Shown: piece by piece, positions 52,051 through 59,832 of the stretch
How positions within the stretch are numbered: the stretch's first letter is position 1
Layout of the letters: each line of letters begins with the position of its first letter
Assembly (NCBI RefSeq): GCF_014651135.1
Contig: NZ_BMWH01000003.1
Coordinates: 69,708-133,707 of the forward strand
DNA: 64,000 bases
Source of the DNA: Streptomyces echinoruber
GTDB taxonomy: Bacteria > Actinomycetota > Actinomycetes > Streptomycetales > Streptomycetaceae
Reading direction: 5' to 3'
Position numbers and translations under genes: made by a program
The notes under the pieces: generated by a model
The model's input: the letters and a program-made list of their open reading frames with translations, nothing else
Database searches by the model: none
Told to the model about the DNA's origin: nothing

Positions 52051-52656
52051 ATGCCTGCAGCGCGGGAGTCGCTACTGGAGGCCGCTTGCGCGGCACTGGC
52101 GCGCCGGCCGTGGCCGGCGGTGCGGATGGTGGACGTGGCCGCGACGGCGGGGGTGTCCCGGCAGACGCTGTACAACGAGTTCGGCAGCAAGGACGGACTG
52201 GCGCGGGCGCTGGTGCGCCGAGAGGCGGACGGCTTCCTCGCCGGGGTCGACCGGGCGCTGGCGGGGCACGGCGACGCCCGGGAGCGGCTGGTGGCGGTGG
52301 CCGAGTGGACGGTGTCGGCGGCACGGGACAGCGCGTTGGTGCGGGCCCTGCTGACCGGATGCTGGAGCGAACGGCTGCCGGCGCCGGCGCTGACGGCGGT
52401 GCCGTCGTCCTCACCGGTGCCGGCGCAGCGGCGCGCGGACGGGCCCCTGCCCTCGCCCGGCGATCTGGTGGCGGCCGTCCGGGACCGGTCCGCGGCGGCG
52501 CTGTCCGGGCCGGGAGCCGGCGCGGCGGAGACCGGTGAGGCCGCCCGGAGCTGCGAACTGGTCGTCCGGCTCGCCCTGTCCTGCGTCGCGGCCCCGCCGG
52601 ACGAGGGCGTCGCCGAGCTGGTGCGGGGCGTCCTGCACCGGCAGCAGGGGGCGTAG
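52051..52656 (+). CDS. TetR-family regulator
   Basis: 201 residues with N-terminal helix-turn-helix (VRMVDVAATAGVSRQTLYNEFGSKDGLARAL, about 22-52). The ligand-binding part has no diagnostic motif. ATG 52051 follows GGAGGCGGAGG. It converges on the SMR efflux gene 142 bp downstream, a plausible but unproven target. Confidence 0.85.
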   Translation: MPAARESLLEAACAALARRPWPAVRMVDVAATAGVSRQTLYNEFGSKDGLARALVRREADGFLAGVDRALAGHGDARERLVAVAEWTVSAARDSALVRALLTGCWSERLPAPALTAVPSSSPVPAQRRADGPLPSPGDLVAAVRDRSAAALSGPGAGAAETGEAARSCELVVRLALSCVAAPPDEGVAELVRGVLHRQQGA

Positions 52657-52679
52657 CCGCGCGGGCGGCGGGCCCCGGC

Positions 52680-52802
52680 GCGCCGAACCCGGGTGCGCAG
52701 GGCCTCTGAGTGCGCCGAACCCGGGTGCACCGGGCCTCTGGGCGCACCGAGCCTGGTGCGCCGGATGTCGGCGCGCCGGACTTCAGTGCGCCGGACTTCA
52801 GT
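52680..52802 (+). repeat. 32-bp and 15-bp repeats between TetR and SMR genes
   Basis: A 32-bp unit starting GCGCCGAACCCGGGTGC occurs at 52680 and 52712, with a degenerate third. The 15-bp unit GCGCCGGACTTCAGT is tandem at 52773-52787 and 52788-52802; the second copy holds the stop of the SMR gene. Confidence 0.85.
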
Positions 52803-53121
52803 GCGCCGAGCCGGACAGCTGCAGCCCGATGATGCCGACGATGACGAAGGTGATGGAGACGATCTTCAGCGTGGAGACCACGTCGCCGAGGAAGACCATG
52901 CCGTACACGGCGGTGCCGGCGGCGCCGATGCCGGTCCACACGGCGTAGGCGGGCCCCACGTCGAGCTTGCGCAGGGACAGGGTGAGCAGGCCGAAACTGC
53001 CGAGGGCGAAGGCGCAGAAGGCGACGGTCGGCCAGACCCGGGTGAAACCGTGGGACAGCTTGAGGCAGACGGCGAAGCCGGTTTCGAGCAACCCGGCCAC
53101 TATGACCAGCAGCCACGCCAT
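52798..53121 (-). CDS. Small multidrug resistance (SMR) transporter, SugE-like
   Basis: 107-residue, four-helix inner-membrane protein. Glu13 in GLLETGFA corresponds to the proton-coupling glutamate of EmrE; GPAYAVWTGIGAAGTA near 58 is the family signature. SugE-type members export quaternary ammonium or guanidinium. The adjacent convergent TetR gene may regulate it. Confidence 0.88.
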   Translation of the reverse strand: MAWLLVIVAGLLETGFAVCLKLSHGFTRVWPTVAFCAFALGSFGLLTLSLRKLDVGPAYAVWTGIGAAGTAVYGMVFLGDVVSTLKIVSITFVIVGIIGLQLSGSAH

Positions 53122-53246
53122 GTGCTGTCCTCCCGTTTCGCCGCGCTCCGTGACCGCCTGGCCGGGCCCCGGCGGGACCCGCCGGGGCGGCCCCGGCGTC
53201 CGGCTCGGTGCGATTATGCCCTTGCCACGGTCCCGTCCCCGCAAAC

Positions 53247-53298
53247 AACGCGGAGGTCAGTCGCCCTCCCGCAACGCGGAGGTCAGTCGCCCTCCCGC
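53247..53298 (+). repeat. 26-bp tandem duplication over the rsgA stop
   Basis: AACGCGGAGGTCAGTCGCCC plus CTCCCGC-type end (26 bp) occurs exactly twice, at 53247-53272 and 53273-53298. The second copy contains the rsgA stop codon (53285-53283), so the duplication copied the 3' end of the gene. Confidence 0.9.
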
Positions 53299-54293
53299 CG
53301 CTCCCGCGTGGCCAGCAGCCGGCGCAGGGAGTTCAGCCGTGCCGGGTCGGCGTGGCCCTCGGCGACCCACGCGTCGAGCGCGCAGTCCGGCTCGTCGTGG
53401 CTGCAGGCGCGCGGGCAGTCCTCGGTGCCCGGCTCCAGGTCGGGGAAGGCGTGGATGACCCGGGACGGGTCGACGTGCGCGAGGCCGAACGACCGTACGC
53501 CCGGCGTGTCCACGACCCAGCCGTCCGCGCCCGTGAGCGGCAGTGCCAGCGCCGAGGTCGTGGTGTGCCGGCCGCGGCCCGTCACCGCGTTGACGTGCCC
53601 CGTCGTACGGCGCCGGTCCTGTGGGACCAGCGCGTTGACCAGGGTGGTCTTGCCGACGCCGGAGTGGCCGACGAACGCGGTGACCTTGCCGGCGAGGTGT
53701 GCGCGGACACGGTCGGCGGCGTCGCCGTTCTCCAGCTCCTCGCGGTTGGTGACGACGTACGGGATGTCCAGGGCGCCGTACAGTTCCAGCAGCTCGTCGG
53801 GCGGGGCGAGGTCGGACTTGGTCAGCACCAGCAGCGGCTCCAGGCCGCCGTCGTAGGCCGCGACCAGGCAGCGGTCGACGAGGCGCGGGCGCGGCTCGGG
53901 GTCGGCGAGGGCGGTGACGATGGCGAGCTGGTCGGCGTTGGCGACGATGACGCGCTCGAAGGGATCGTCGTCGTCGGCGGTGCGGCGCAGCACCGAGCGG
54001 CGCGGCTCGATGCGGACGATGCGCGCGAGGGTGTCCTTGTCGCCGGACAGGTCGCCCACCAGGGCCACCCGGTCGCCGACCACGGCGGCCTTGCGGCCCA
54101 GTTCGCGGGCCTTGACCGCCATCACCGTGCGGCCGTCGACGAGGCAGGTCAGGCGGCCGCGGTCGACGGTGAGCACCATGCCCTCGGCGGCGTCCTCGTG
54201 CTTGGGCCGGATGTGGGTGCGCGGCCGGTTGCCCCGGCGGTTGGGGCGGGTGCGGATGTCGTCCTCGTCGGTGTGCTTGCCGTAGCGACGCAT
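53283..54293 (-). CDS. rsgA: Ribosome small-subunit-dependent GTPase RsgA
   Basis: Circularly permuted GTPase that checks 30S subunit maturation. 336 residues: basic N-terminus and OB fold (~40-110), G4 LTKSD near 160, then G1 GHSGVGKTTL near 208 and G3 DTPG near 255, and the C-terminal zinc site CPRACSHDEPDC near 290. The order of motifs confirms permutation. It lies 18 bp after aroA and is probably cotranscribed. Confidence 0.93.
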   Translation of the reverse strand: MRRYGKHTDEDDIRTRPNRRGNRPRTHIRPKHEDAAEGMVLTVDRGRLTCLVDGRTVMAVKARELGRKAAVVGDRVALVGDLSGDKDTLARIVRIEPRRSVLRRTADDDDPFERVIVANADQLAIVTALADPEPRPRLVDRCLVAAYDGGLEPLLVLTKSDLAPPDELLELYGALDIPYVVTNREELENGDAADRVRAHLAGKVTAFVGHSGVGKTTLVNALVPQDRRRTTGHVNAVTGRGRHTTTSALALPLTGADGWVVDTPGVRSFGLAHVDPSRVIHAFPDLEPGTEDCPRACSHDEPDCALDAWVAEGHADPARLNSLRRLLATRERREGD

Positions 54294-54311
54294 GCCCTGT
54301 CCCTATGGTCC

Positions 54312-55628
54312 CTACGCCTCGAGCATCCCGGTCCACAGCTCGGGGAACTCCGGCATGGTCTTCGCCGTCGTCGCCACGTTCTCGATCTGCACCCCCTCCA
54401 CCGCGAGGCCGATGACCGCGCCGGCCGTCGCCATGCGGTGGTCCTCGTAGGTGTGGAAGATCCCGCCGTGCAGGCGGCGCGGGCGGATGCGCAGGCCGTC
54501 GGCGGTCTCGGTGACGTCACCGCCGAGCTCGTTGATCTCCTTGGTCAGCGCGGCCAGGCGGTCCGTCTCGTGCAGCCGCAGGTGCGCCACCCCGCGCAGG
54601 GTGGAGGGGGAGTCGGCCAGGGCGGCCACGGCCGCGATGCCGGGGGTCAGCTCGCCGACGTCGCTCAGGTCCACGTCGATCCCGTGGATCTCACCCGAAC
54701 CGGTGAACACCAGCCCCTGCTCGGTCAGTTCGCAGGAACCACCCATCTCGGTGAAGATCTCCCGCAGCCGGTCGCCGGGCTGGGTGGTGTGCGCCGGCCA
54801 GTCCGGAATGACGACCCGGCCGCCGGTCACCAGCGCGGCCGCCAGGAAGGGCTGCGCGTTGGACAGGTCGGGCTCGATGGTCAGGTCCCGGCCGAGCAGG
54901 GCCCCGGGGGTGACCCGCCAGACATGGGGCTCGCCGCCCGACTCGGGCGTGACCACCTGCACCCCGGCCGCGCGCAGCATGTCGACCGTCATCCGGATGT
55001 GCGGCAGCGACGGCAGCGAGGGGCCGACGTGCCGCACCTCGACGCCCTGGTTGAAGCGCGGGCCGGACAGCAGCAGCGCGGAGACGAACTGCGACGAGGC
55101 GGAGGCGTCGATCTCCACCGTCCCCCCGTCCAGCGCACCGCCGCCGTGCACCGTCATCGGCAGTCGGCCGCGGCCGTCGTCGTCGATCCGGGCACCCAGC
55201 GCGCGCAGCGCGTCGATCACGGCGTGCAGGGGACGCTCGTGCGACCGCGGGTCGCCGTCGAAGTGGACGGGACCGTCGGCGAGCGTGGCCACCGGGGGCA
55301 GGAACCGCATCACCGTGCCCGCGTTGCCCACGTCGACCGTGGCCGGGCCGTGCAGGACGGCCGGGATCACCCGCCAGAACTCGCCGGTGCCGTCGGGGCC
55401 GACCCCCTCCTCGATGCCCACGCCCATCGCACGCAGGGCCTGGGCCATCAGCAGCGTGTCGCGGGAGCGCAGCGGACGGCGCAGCCAGCCCGGCTCGGAG
55501 GCCAGCGCGGCCAGCACCAGGGCGCGGTTGGTGACCGACTTGGACCCGGGCACGTGGACCGTCGCGTCGACGGCTCCGCTCGCGTGCGGGGCGGGCCAAA
55601 GGGCGGTGTGTGCGGGGTTCGGGGCCAT
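54312..55628 (-). CDS. aroA: 3-phosphoshikimate 1-carboxyvinyltransferase (EPSP synthase)
   Basis: Shikimate pathway enzyme condensing shikimate-3-phosphate with PEP. 438 residues with [17 protein letters not shown] near 27, [12 protein letters not shown] near 102 (PEP site), [10 protein letters not shown] near 178 and the catalytic TYEDHRMAT near 398. TATAGA lies 8 bp before the ATG and there is no clear ribosome site, so a leaderless transcript is plausible. Confidence 0.95.
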   Translation of the reverse strand: MAPNPAHTALWPAPHASGAVDATVHVPGSKSVTNRALVLAALASEPGWLRRPLRSRDTLLMAQALRAMGVGIEEGVGPDGTGEFWRVIPAVLHGPATVDVGNAGTVMRFLPPVATLADGPVHFDGDPRSHERPLHAVIDALRALGARIDDDGRGRLPMTVHGGGALDGGTVEIDASASSQFVSALLLSGPRFNQGVEVRHVGPSLPSLPHIRMTVDMLRAAGVQVVTPESGGEPHVWRVTPGALLGRDLTIEPDLSNAQPFLAAALVTGGRVVIPDWPAHTTQPGDRLREIFTEMGGSCELTEQGLVFTGSGEIHGIDVDLSDVGELTPGIAAVAALADSPSTLRGVAHLRLHETDRLAALTKEINELGGDVTETADGLRIRPRRLHGGIFHTYEDHRMATAGAVIGLAVEGVQIENVATTAKTMPEFPELWTGMLEA

Positions 55629-55694
55629 GGGCCCACTCTATAAGGAGGCGATTGGGCGGACCGTCCGTCGTTCGGGTGCGGCTCCGCCGCCCGG

Positions 55695-56462
55695 TCACAG
55701 CCCCAGCAGCCACCGGCCCCCGCCGGCCAGCGAGCTCAGCGACACCGCGTGGAACAGGAACAGCCACAGCCCCGCCGGCACGTGCGTCAGCCGCGACAAC
55801 TGGTCCGCGTCGGAGTCCCCGGCGCCCCCGCGCGCCCGCTTGGCCTGCAGTTCGAACGCCGGGCGCACCCCGCCCAGCAGCAGGAACCACACCCCCGCGT
55901 ACGCGAACGCGGCCTGCACCTGCGGCCCCGCCAGCCACGACACCAGCAGGAACGTGCCGCCGGTCAGGACCACGGTCAGCGCGCCGTAGGCGTTGCGGAT
56001 CATCACCAGCATCGCCAGCAGCAGGGCCGTCGCCGCCCACAGCAGCAGCGTGATGCGGCCGGCGGCGAGCAGCGCGGCGCCGCCCAGGCCGAGCAGGGAG
56101 GGGGCGGTGTAGCCGGCCGCCGCGGTCAGGATCATGCCGAGGCCGTACGGCTTGCCGCGGCTGACGGTCAGGCCGCTGGTGTCGGAGTGCAGCCGTATGC
56201 CCGTCAGGGTGCGGCCGGTGAGCAGGGCGACCAGGCCGTGGCCGCCCTCGTGCGCGATGGTGATCGCGTTGCGCGCGATGCGCCACGGGCCGTGCGGGAC
56301 GACGAGGACCAGCGCCGCGGCCAGGGTGGCGAGCACCACCCACAGGTCGGGGGCGGGCTGCGTGCCGGTGAGGCGGTCCCAGAGATCGGGCAGCGCGGCC
56401 GGGACGGTGCCGGCCAGGTGGGTCGGGCTGGTCGAACTGGTCGAACTGGTCGAACTGTCCAT
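55695..56462 (-). CDS. M50-family membrane metallopeptidase
   Basis: 255-residue polytopic protein. The zinc helix is AHEGGHGL near 75 (HExxH), inside a hydrophobic segment, followed by five to six more helices. The second metal-ligand Asp motif of site-2 proteases is not obvious. ATG 56462 gives an N-terminus of SSTSSTSST repeats encoded by a 9-bp tandem repeat (56422-56457); GTG 56513 is a longer alternative. Substrate unknown. Confidence 0.75.
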   Translation of the reverse strand: MDSSTSSTSSTSPTHLAGTVPAALPDLWDRLTGTQPAPDLWVVLATLAAALVLVVPHGPWRIARNAITIAHEGGHGLVALLTGRTLTGIRLHSDTSGLTVSRGKPYGLGMILTAAAGYTAPSLLGLGGAALLAAGRITLLLWAATALLLAMLVMIRNAYGALTVVLTGGTFLLVSWLAGPQVQAAFAYAGVWFLLLGGVRPAFELQAKRARGGAGDSDADQLSRLTHVPAGLWLFLFHAVSLSSLAGGGRWLLGL

Positions 56463-56515
56463 GGGGTTCGGGGTTGCTCCCTCCGGGTCGTGCGGCGTCT
56501 GGCAGGGTTGCACAC

Positions 56516-57370
56516 ATGTGCGGACGGTATGCAGCGAGTCGCAGACCCGAGGAGCTCGCAGGGGTCTTCGGGATTGAGATGGGGGTCCCCCCTGCTCGAG
56601 CGGAGCCGAGAGCTTGGGGGAGGGAGCCCGAAGAGGCCCTGGGACCCGACTACAACGTGGCGCCCACCAAGGAGGTCCCCGTCGTCCTCGACCGCCCCCT
56701 GAAGGACGCCGGCGATCCGCGGCCGGTTCGGCAGCTGCGCCGGCTGCGCTGGGGCCTCGTGCCGTCCTGGGCCAAGTCGCCCGACGGCGCCGCCCGGATG
56801 ATCAACGCCCGCGCGGAGACCGTGCACGAGAAGCCGGCCTACCGGCGGGCCTTCGCCGCCCGGCGGTGCATCCTGCCCGCCGACGGCTACTACGAGTGGG
56901 TCACCGGCAAGGAGGAGCGGGACCTGGAGGTCGAGGGCAGGCGCAAGCGGCCCCGCAAGCAGCCCTACTTCGTGACACCGGCGGACGGATCGGTGTTCGC
57001 GATGGCCGGCCTGTACGAGTTCTGGCGGGACCGGACGCTGCCCGACGACCATCCGCGGGCCTGGTGGGCGACGTGCACGGTGATCACCACCGAGGCCGAG
57101 CAGACCCCCCTCGCGGTCGCCCCCGCCGAGGGGCCGCGCTCCCTGGCCGACATCCACCCCCGGATGCCGCTGATGCTCACCCCGGACCGCTGGGACGCCT
57201 GGCTGGACCCGGCGCGCACCGACCCGGACGAGCTGCGCGCCCTGCTGGCGCCCCCGCCGCCGGGTCTCCTGCGGGCCTACCCCGTCTCCACGGCGGTCAG
57301 CAACGTCCGCAACAACGGGCCGGAGCTGCTGAAGGAGCTGCCGGCGCCGGAAGAGGGCACACTCTTCTGA
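56516..57370 (+). CDS. HMCES/YedK abasic-site DNA-protein crosslink enzyme
   Basis: SRAP-domain protein that shields abasic sites in single-stranded DNA by forming a thiazolidine link through Cys2. 284 residues: Cys2 in MCGRY, YNVAPTKEV near 56, NARAETVHEK near 98, the catalytic Glu in DGYYEWV near 125 and His in IHPRMPLML near 214. Odd: about 16 extra residues (GVPPARAEPRAWGRE, ~24-39) before the usual PEEALGPDYNV come from a palindromic element inserted in frame. Confidence 0.9.
   Translation: MCGRYAASRRPEELAGVFGIEMGVPPARAEPRAWGREPEEALGPDYNVAPTKEVPVVLDRPLKDAGDPRPVRQLRRLRWGLVPSWAKSPDGAARMINARAETVHEKPAYRRAFAARRCILPADGYYEWVTGKEERDLEVEGRRKRPRKQPYFVTPADGSVFAMAGLYEFWRDRTLPDDHPRAWWATCTVITTEAEQTPLAVAPAEGPRSLADIHPRMPLMLTPDRWDAWLDPARTDPDELRALLAPPPPGLLRAYPVSTAVSNVRNNGPELLKELPAPEEGTLF
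56578..56626 (+). repeat. REP-like palindromic element inside the HMCES gene
   Basis: A stretch of GGGGGTCCCCCC followed by GCTCGAGCGGAGCCGAGAGC and TTGGGGGAG. Outer arms TCCCCCC and GGGGGA, and inner CTC/GAG words, can fold into a hairpin. Near-identical palindromes are familiar between genes in Streptomyces genomes. Here it is within a coding region and keeps the frame. Confidence 0.7.
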
Positions 57371-57371
57371 C

Positions 57372-58082
57372 GTGACCTCCTCTCCCGACCCGACCCCGAC
57401 CCCTGCCCCTGCCCCTGCCCCTGCCCCGGCCGCGACCGCCGACCCGGTCCCCGCCGTGAGCGAGACCGTCGACACCGACGCCGGCACCGCGCGCATCACC
57501 TGGCACCGGGCGCGGCGGTCCCGGCTCGTGCTCGCCGTGGGCCACGGCGCCGGCGGCGGCGTCGAGGCACGCGACCTCCAGGCGCTGGCGCGGGTGCTGC
57601 CCGGGCACGGGGTCACCGTCGCCCTCGTCGAGCAGCCCTGGCGGGTGGCCGGGAAGAAGGTGGCACCGGCGCCGGGGACGCTGGACGCCGGATGGCGCGG
57701 GGTGTGGCCGGCGCTCGGCGGGCCCGGGGTGCCCGTGGTGGCCGGCGGGCGCAGCGCCGGGGCCCGCGTGGCCTGCCGCACGGCCCGGGACCTGGGCGCC
57801 CGCGCCGTCCTCGCGCTGAGTTTCCCCCTGCACCCGCCCGGCAGGCCGGAGAGGTCGCGGGCGGACGAGCTGCTCGGCGCCGGCGTGCCCACCCTCGTCG
57901 TGCAGGGCGGCCGCGACCCGTTCGGCAGGCCGGAGGAGTTCCCGCGGGGGTCGTACGACCTCGTCGAGGTGCCCTGCGGCGACCACGGGTTCGCGGTGCC
58001 GAAGCGGGCGCCGCTGACGCAGGAGGAGGCCTTGCGGACTCTCACCGACGCCGTCGTGAGGTGGACCGGGACCCTCGTGTGA
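57372..58082 (+). CDS. KANL3/Tex30-type alpha/beta hydrolase
   Basis: 236-residue soluble hydrolase. AVGHGAGGGVEA near 55 (oxyanion strand), nucleophile Ser in GGRSAGARV near 125, Asp in QGGRDPFG near 180 and His in CGDHGFAVP near 203. The N-terminus is a Pro/Ala run from a 6-bp CCCCTG repeat. GTG 57372 lies one base after the HMCES stop. Substrate unknown. Confidence 0.8.
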   Translation: MTSSPDPTPTPAPAPAPAPAATADPVPAVSETVDTDAGTARITWHRARRSRLVLAVGHGAGGGVEARDLQALARVLPGHGVTVALVEQPWRVAGKKVAPAPGTLDAGWRGVWPALGGPGVPVVAGGRSAGARVACRTARDLGARAVLALSFPLHPPGRPERSRADELLGAGVPTLVVQGGRDPFGRPEEFPRGSYDLVEVPCGDHGFAVPKRAPLTQEEALRTLTDAVVRWTGTLV

Positions 58083-58200
58083 CCGGGAAACCCGCGTGAA
58101 GGGGACCCGTGTGACCGGGGACCCCCATGTGACCGGGGAACCCGTGTGACCAGGGGCCCCATGTGACCGGGGACCCCGTGTGACCGGGGCACTCGTGTGA
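58078..58200 (+). repeat. Degenerate ~18-bp repeat upstream of sigR
   Basis: About seven imperfect units of the type GTGTGACCGGGGAACCCC run from the hydrolase stop to just before the sigR promoter. Each carries a TGA, so no frame crosses it. Confidence 0.85.
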
Positions 58201-58206
58201 GGGAAC

Positions 58207-58233
58207 GGGAATGTCGACGGCACGACCACTGTT
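58207..58233 (+). promoter_or_regulatory. Autoregulatory sigma-R promoter of sigR (p2 type)
   Basis: GGGAAT (58207-58212), 18 bp, GTT (58231-58233): exact sigma-R consensus about 60 bp before the long-form start codon. In S. coelicolor sigR is transcribed from such a promoter on thiol stress. Confidence 0.88.
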
Positions 58234-58293
58234 GAGGCGAACGGACGCGCCGGCCACCGGCACGCAAACGTCTCAGGAGAGGAAGTCCGCCGC

Positions 58294-59178
58294 ATGGGTT
58301 CGACCTACTGCCCGAGCCGTGGCAGCAACCGCGCCGGCCTGGACTGGACGGTGCTGCACACGGCCACGACCGTCCCTGCCCGGACGGCGGGCGGAGCGGA
58401 TCCGCAAGCGCCTTCGAGCGCGGGTCGTCTATTCTCCGATTCTGTTGGGACCGGATTCGGTCCGACGACATCGCTGGAGGAGGTGGGTCCGGTCACCGGT
58501 ACCGACGCAGGGACCGAGCACGGCCAGGCGGAACTGCCCGAGGGCCGAAGCACCGGGCTGCCCGGGAACGACGAGACGACCGCGGAGCGCAGCGCGCGCT
58601 TCGAGCGGGACGCGCTCGAGTATCTCGACCAGATGTACTCGGCGGCGCTGCGCATGACGCGCAACCCCGCCGACGCCGAGGACCTGGTGCAGGAGACCTA
58701 CGCCAAGGCGTACGCGTCCTTCCACCAGTTCCGCGAGGGCACCAACCTCAAGGCGTGGCTGTACCGGATCCTGACCAACACCTTCATCAACTCGTACCGC
58801 AAGAAGCAGCGCGAGCCGCAGCGCAGCGCGGCCGAGGAGATCGAGGACTGGCAGCTCGCGCGTGCCGAGTCGCACATGTCGACGGGTCTGCGCTCCGCCG
58901 AGTCGCAGGCGCTGGACCACCTGCCCGACTCGGACGTCAAGGAGGCGCTGCAGGCGATCCCCGAGGAGTTCCGCATCGCCGTCTATCTCGCGGACGTCGA
59001 GGGCTTTGCGTACAAGGAGATCGCGGACATCATGGGGACACCCATCGGTACGGTGATGTCCCGGCTCCACCGGGGCCGCCGCCAACTGCGCGGCATGCTG
59101 GAGGACTACGCCCGTGAGCGCGGGCTCGTCCCGGCCGGTGCCGGGGAGTCGGACGAAGTGAAAGGCTCGGGATCATGA
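58294..59178 (+). CDS. sigR: Thiol-stress ECF sigma factor SigR, long and short forms
   Basis: Sigma factor for disulfide stress, held inactive by RsrA. Region 2 ([21 protein letters not shown]) and region 4 ([28 protein letters not shown]) are complete. GTG 58483, next to GGAGGAG, gives the stable 231-residue form. ATG 58294, with AGGAGAGGAAG before it, gives a form 63 residues longer, equivalent to the unstable sigma-R' of S. coelicolor made from the stress promoter. The stop overlaps rsrA as ATGA. Confidence 0.93.
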   Translation: MGSTYCPSRGSNRAGLDWTVLHTATTVPARTAGGADPQAPSSAGRLFSDSVGTGFGPTTSLEEVGPVTGTDAGTEHGQAELPEGRSTGLPGNDETTAERSARFERDALEYLDQMYSAALRMTRNPADAEDLVQETYAKAYASFHQFREGTNLKAWLYRILTNTFINSYRKKQREPQRSAAEEIEDWQLARAESHMSTGLRSAESQALDHLPDSDVKEALQAIPEEFRIAVYLADVEGFAYKEIADIMGTPIGTVMSRLHRGRRQLRGMLEDYARERGLVPAGAGESDEVKGSGS

Positions 59179-59483
59179 GCTGCGGACAGCCGCACGAGGT
59201 GGATTGCAGCGAGATCCTGGATCATCTCTACGAGTTCCTCGACCGTGAGATGCCGGATGCCGACTGCACCAAGTTCGAGCACCACTTCGAGGAATGCTCG
59301 CCCTGCCTGGAGAAGTACGGCCTGGAAAAGGCCGTGAAGAAGCTGGTCAAGCGGTGCTGCGGACGTGACGACGTGCCCAGCGACCTGCGGTCGAAGGTGA
59401 TGCAGCGCATCGAGCTCATCCGCTCCGGCCAGGTCCCCGACAGCGACGTCCCGGCGACGCCCGTCACGCCGCAGGAGTCCTGA
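59175..59483 (+). CDS. rsrA: Zinc anti-sigma factor RsrA
   Basis: 102-residue ZAS-family redox switch that binds SigR when reduced. All seven cysteines of the S. coelicolor protein are present at the same positions: 3, 11, 31, 41, 44, 61 and 62, with His37 in HHFEECSPC. Oxidation to a disulfide involving Cys11 releases zinc and SigR. Translationally coupled to sigR. Confidence 0.95.
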   Translation: MSCGQPHEVDCSEILDHLYEFLDREMPDADCTKFEHHFEECSPCLEKYGLEKAVKKLVKRCCGRDDVPSDLRSKVMQRIELIRSGQVPDSDVPATPVTPQES

Positions 59484-59584
59484 GCCCCGGGCCCTGAGCC
59501 CTGAGAGCGCGCCCATCCCGCGCTGGAGCGGGCGCGCCGCGCAACGCGAAAGGTGAGCGCGTCGTACGGCGCGGGCGCACCCGG

Positions 59585-59710
59585 CGGCCCGCGTGTGTCC
59601 GGCGGTACGGGCGCGCCCGGCGGCCCGTGTGCGTCCGACGGCCCGGATGTGTCCGGCGGCCCGGATGTGTCCGACGGCCCGGATGTGTCCGGCGGCCCGG
59701 CGGTATCCGG
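59585..59710 (+). repeat. 18-bp tandem repeat, seven units
   Basis: Seven adjacent 18-bp units of the type CGGCCCGGATGTGTCCGG lie between rsrA and the HD-GYP gene. They keep an open frame with the next gene (CPAARM-like repeats), but the first good start is downstream of them. Confidence 0.92.
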
Positions 59711-59832
59711 CCGTCATCGTCCGTGATCTCCTGTCATCACCCGAACGTGCTAATCAGCGGCTTATCGGCCCGTTTCCTCCCCCGTCCGGCCTAGGCTCCA
59801 GCCGGAACAGGGACACGGTCGGGGAGGACGGC

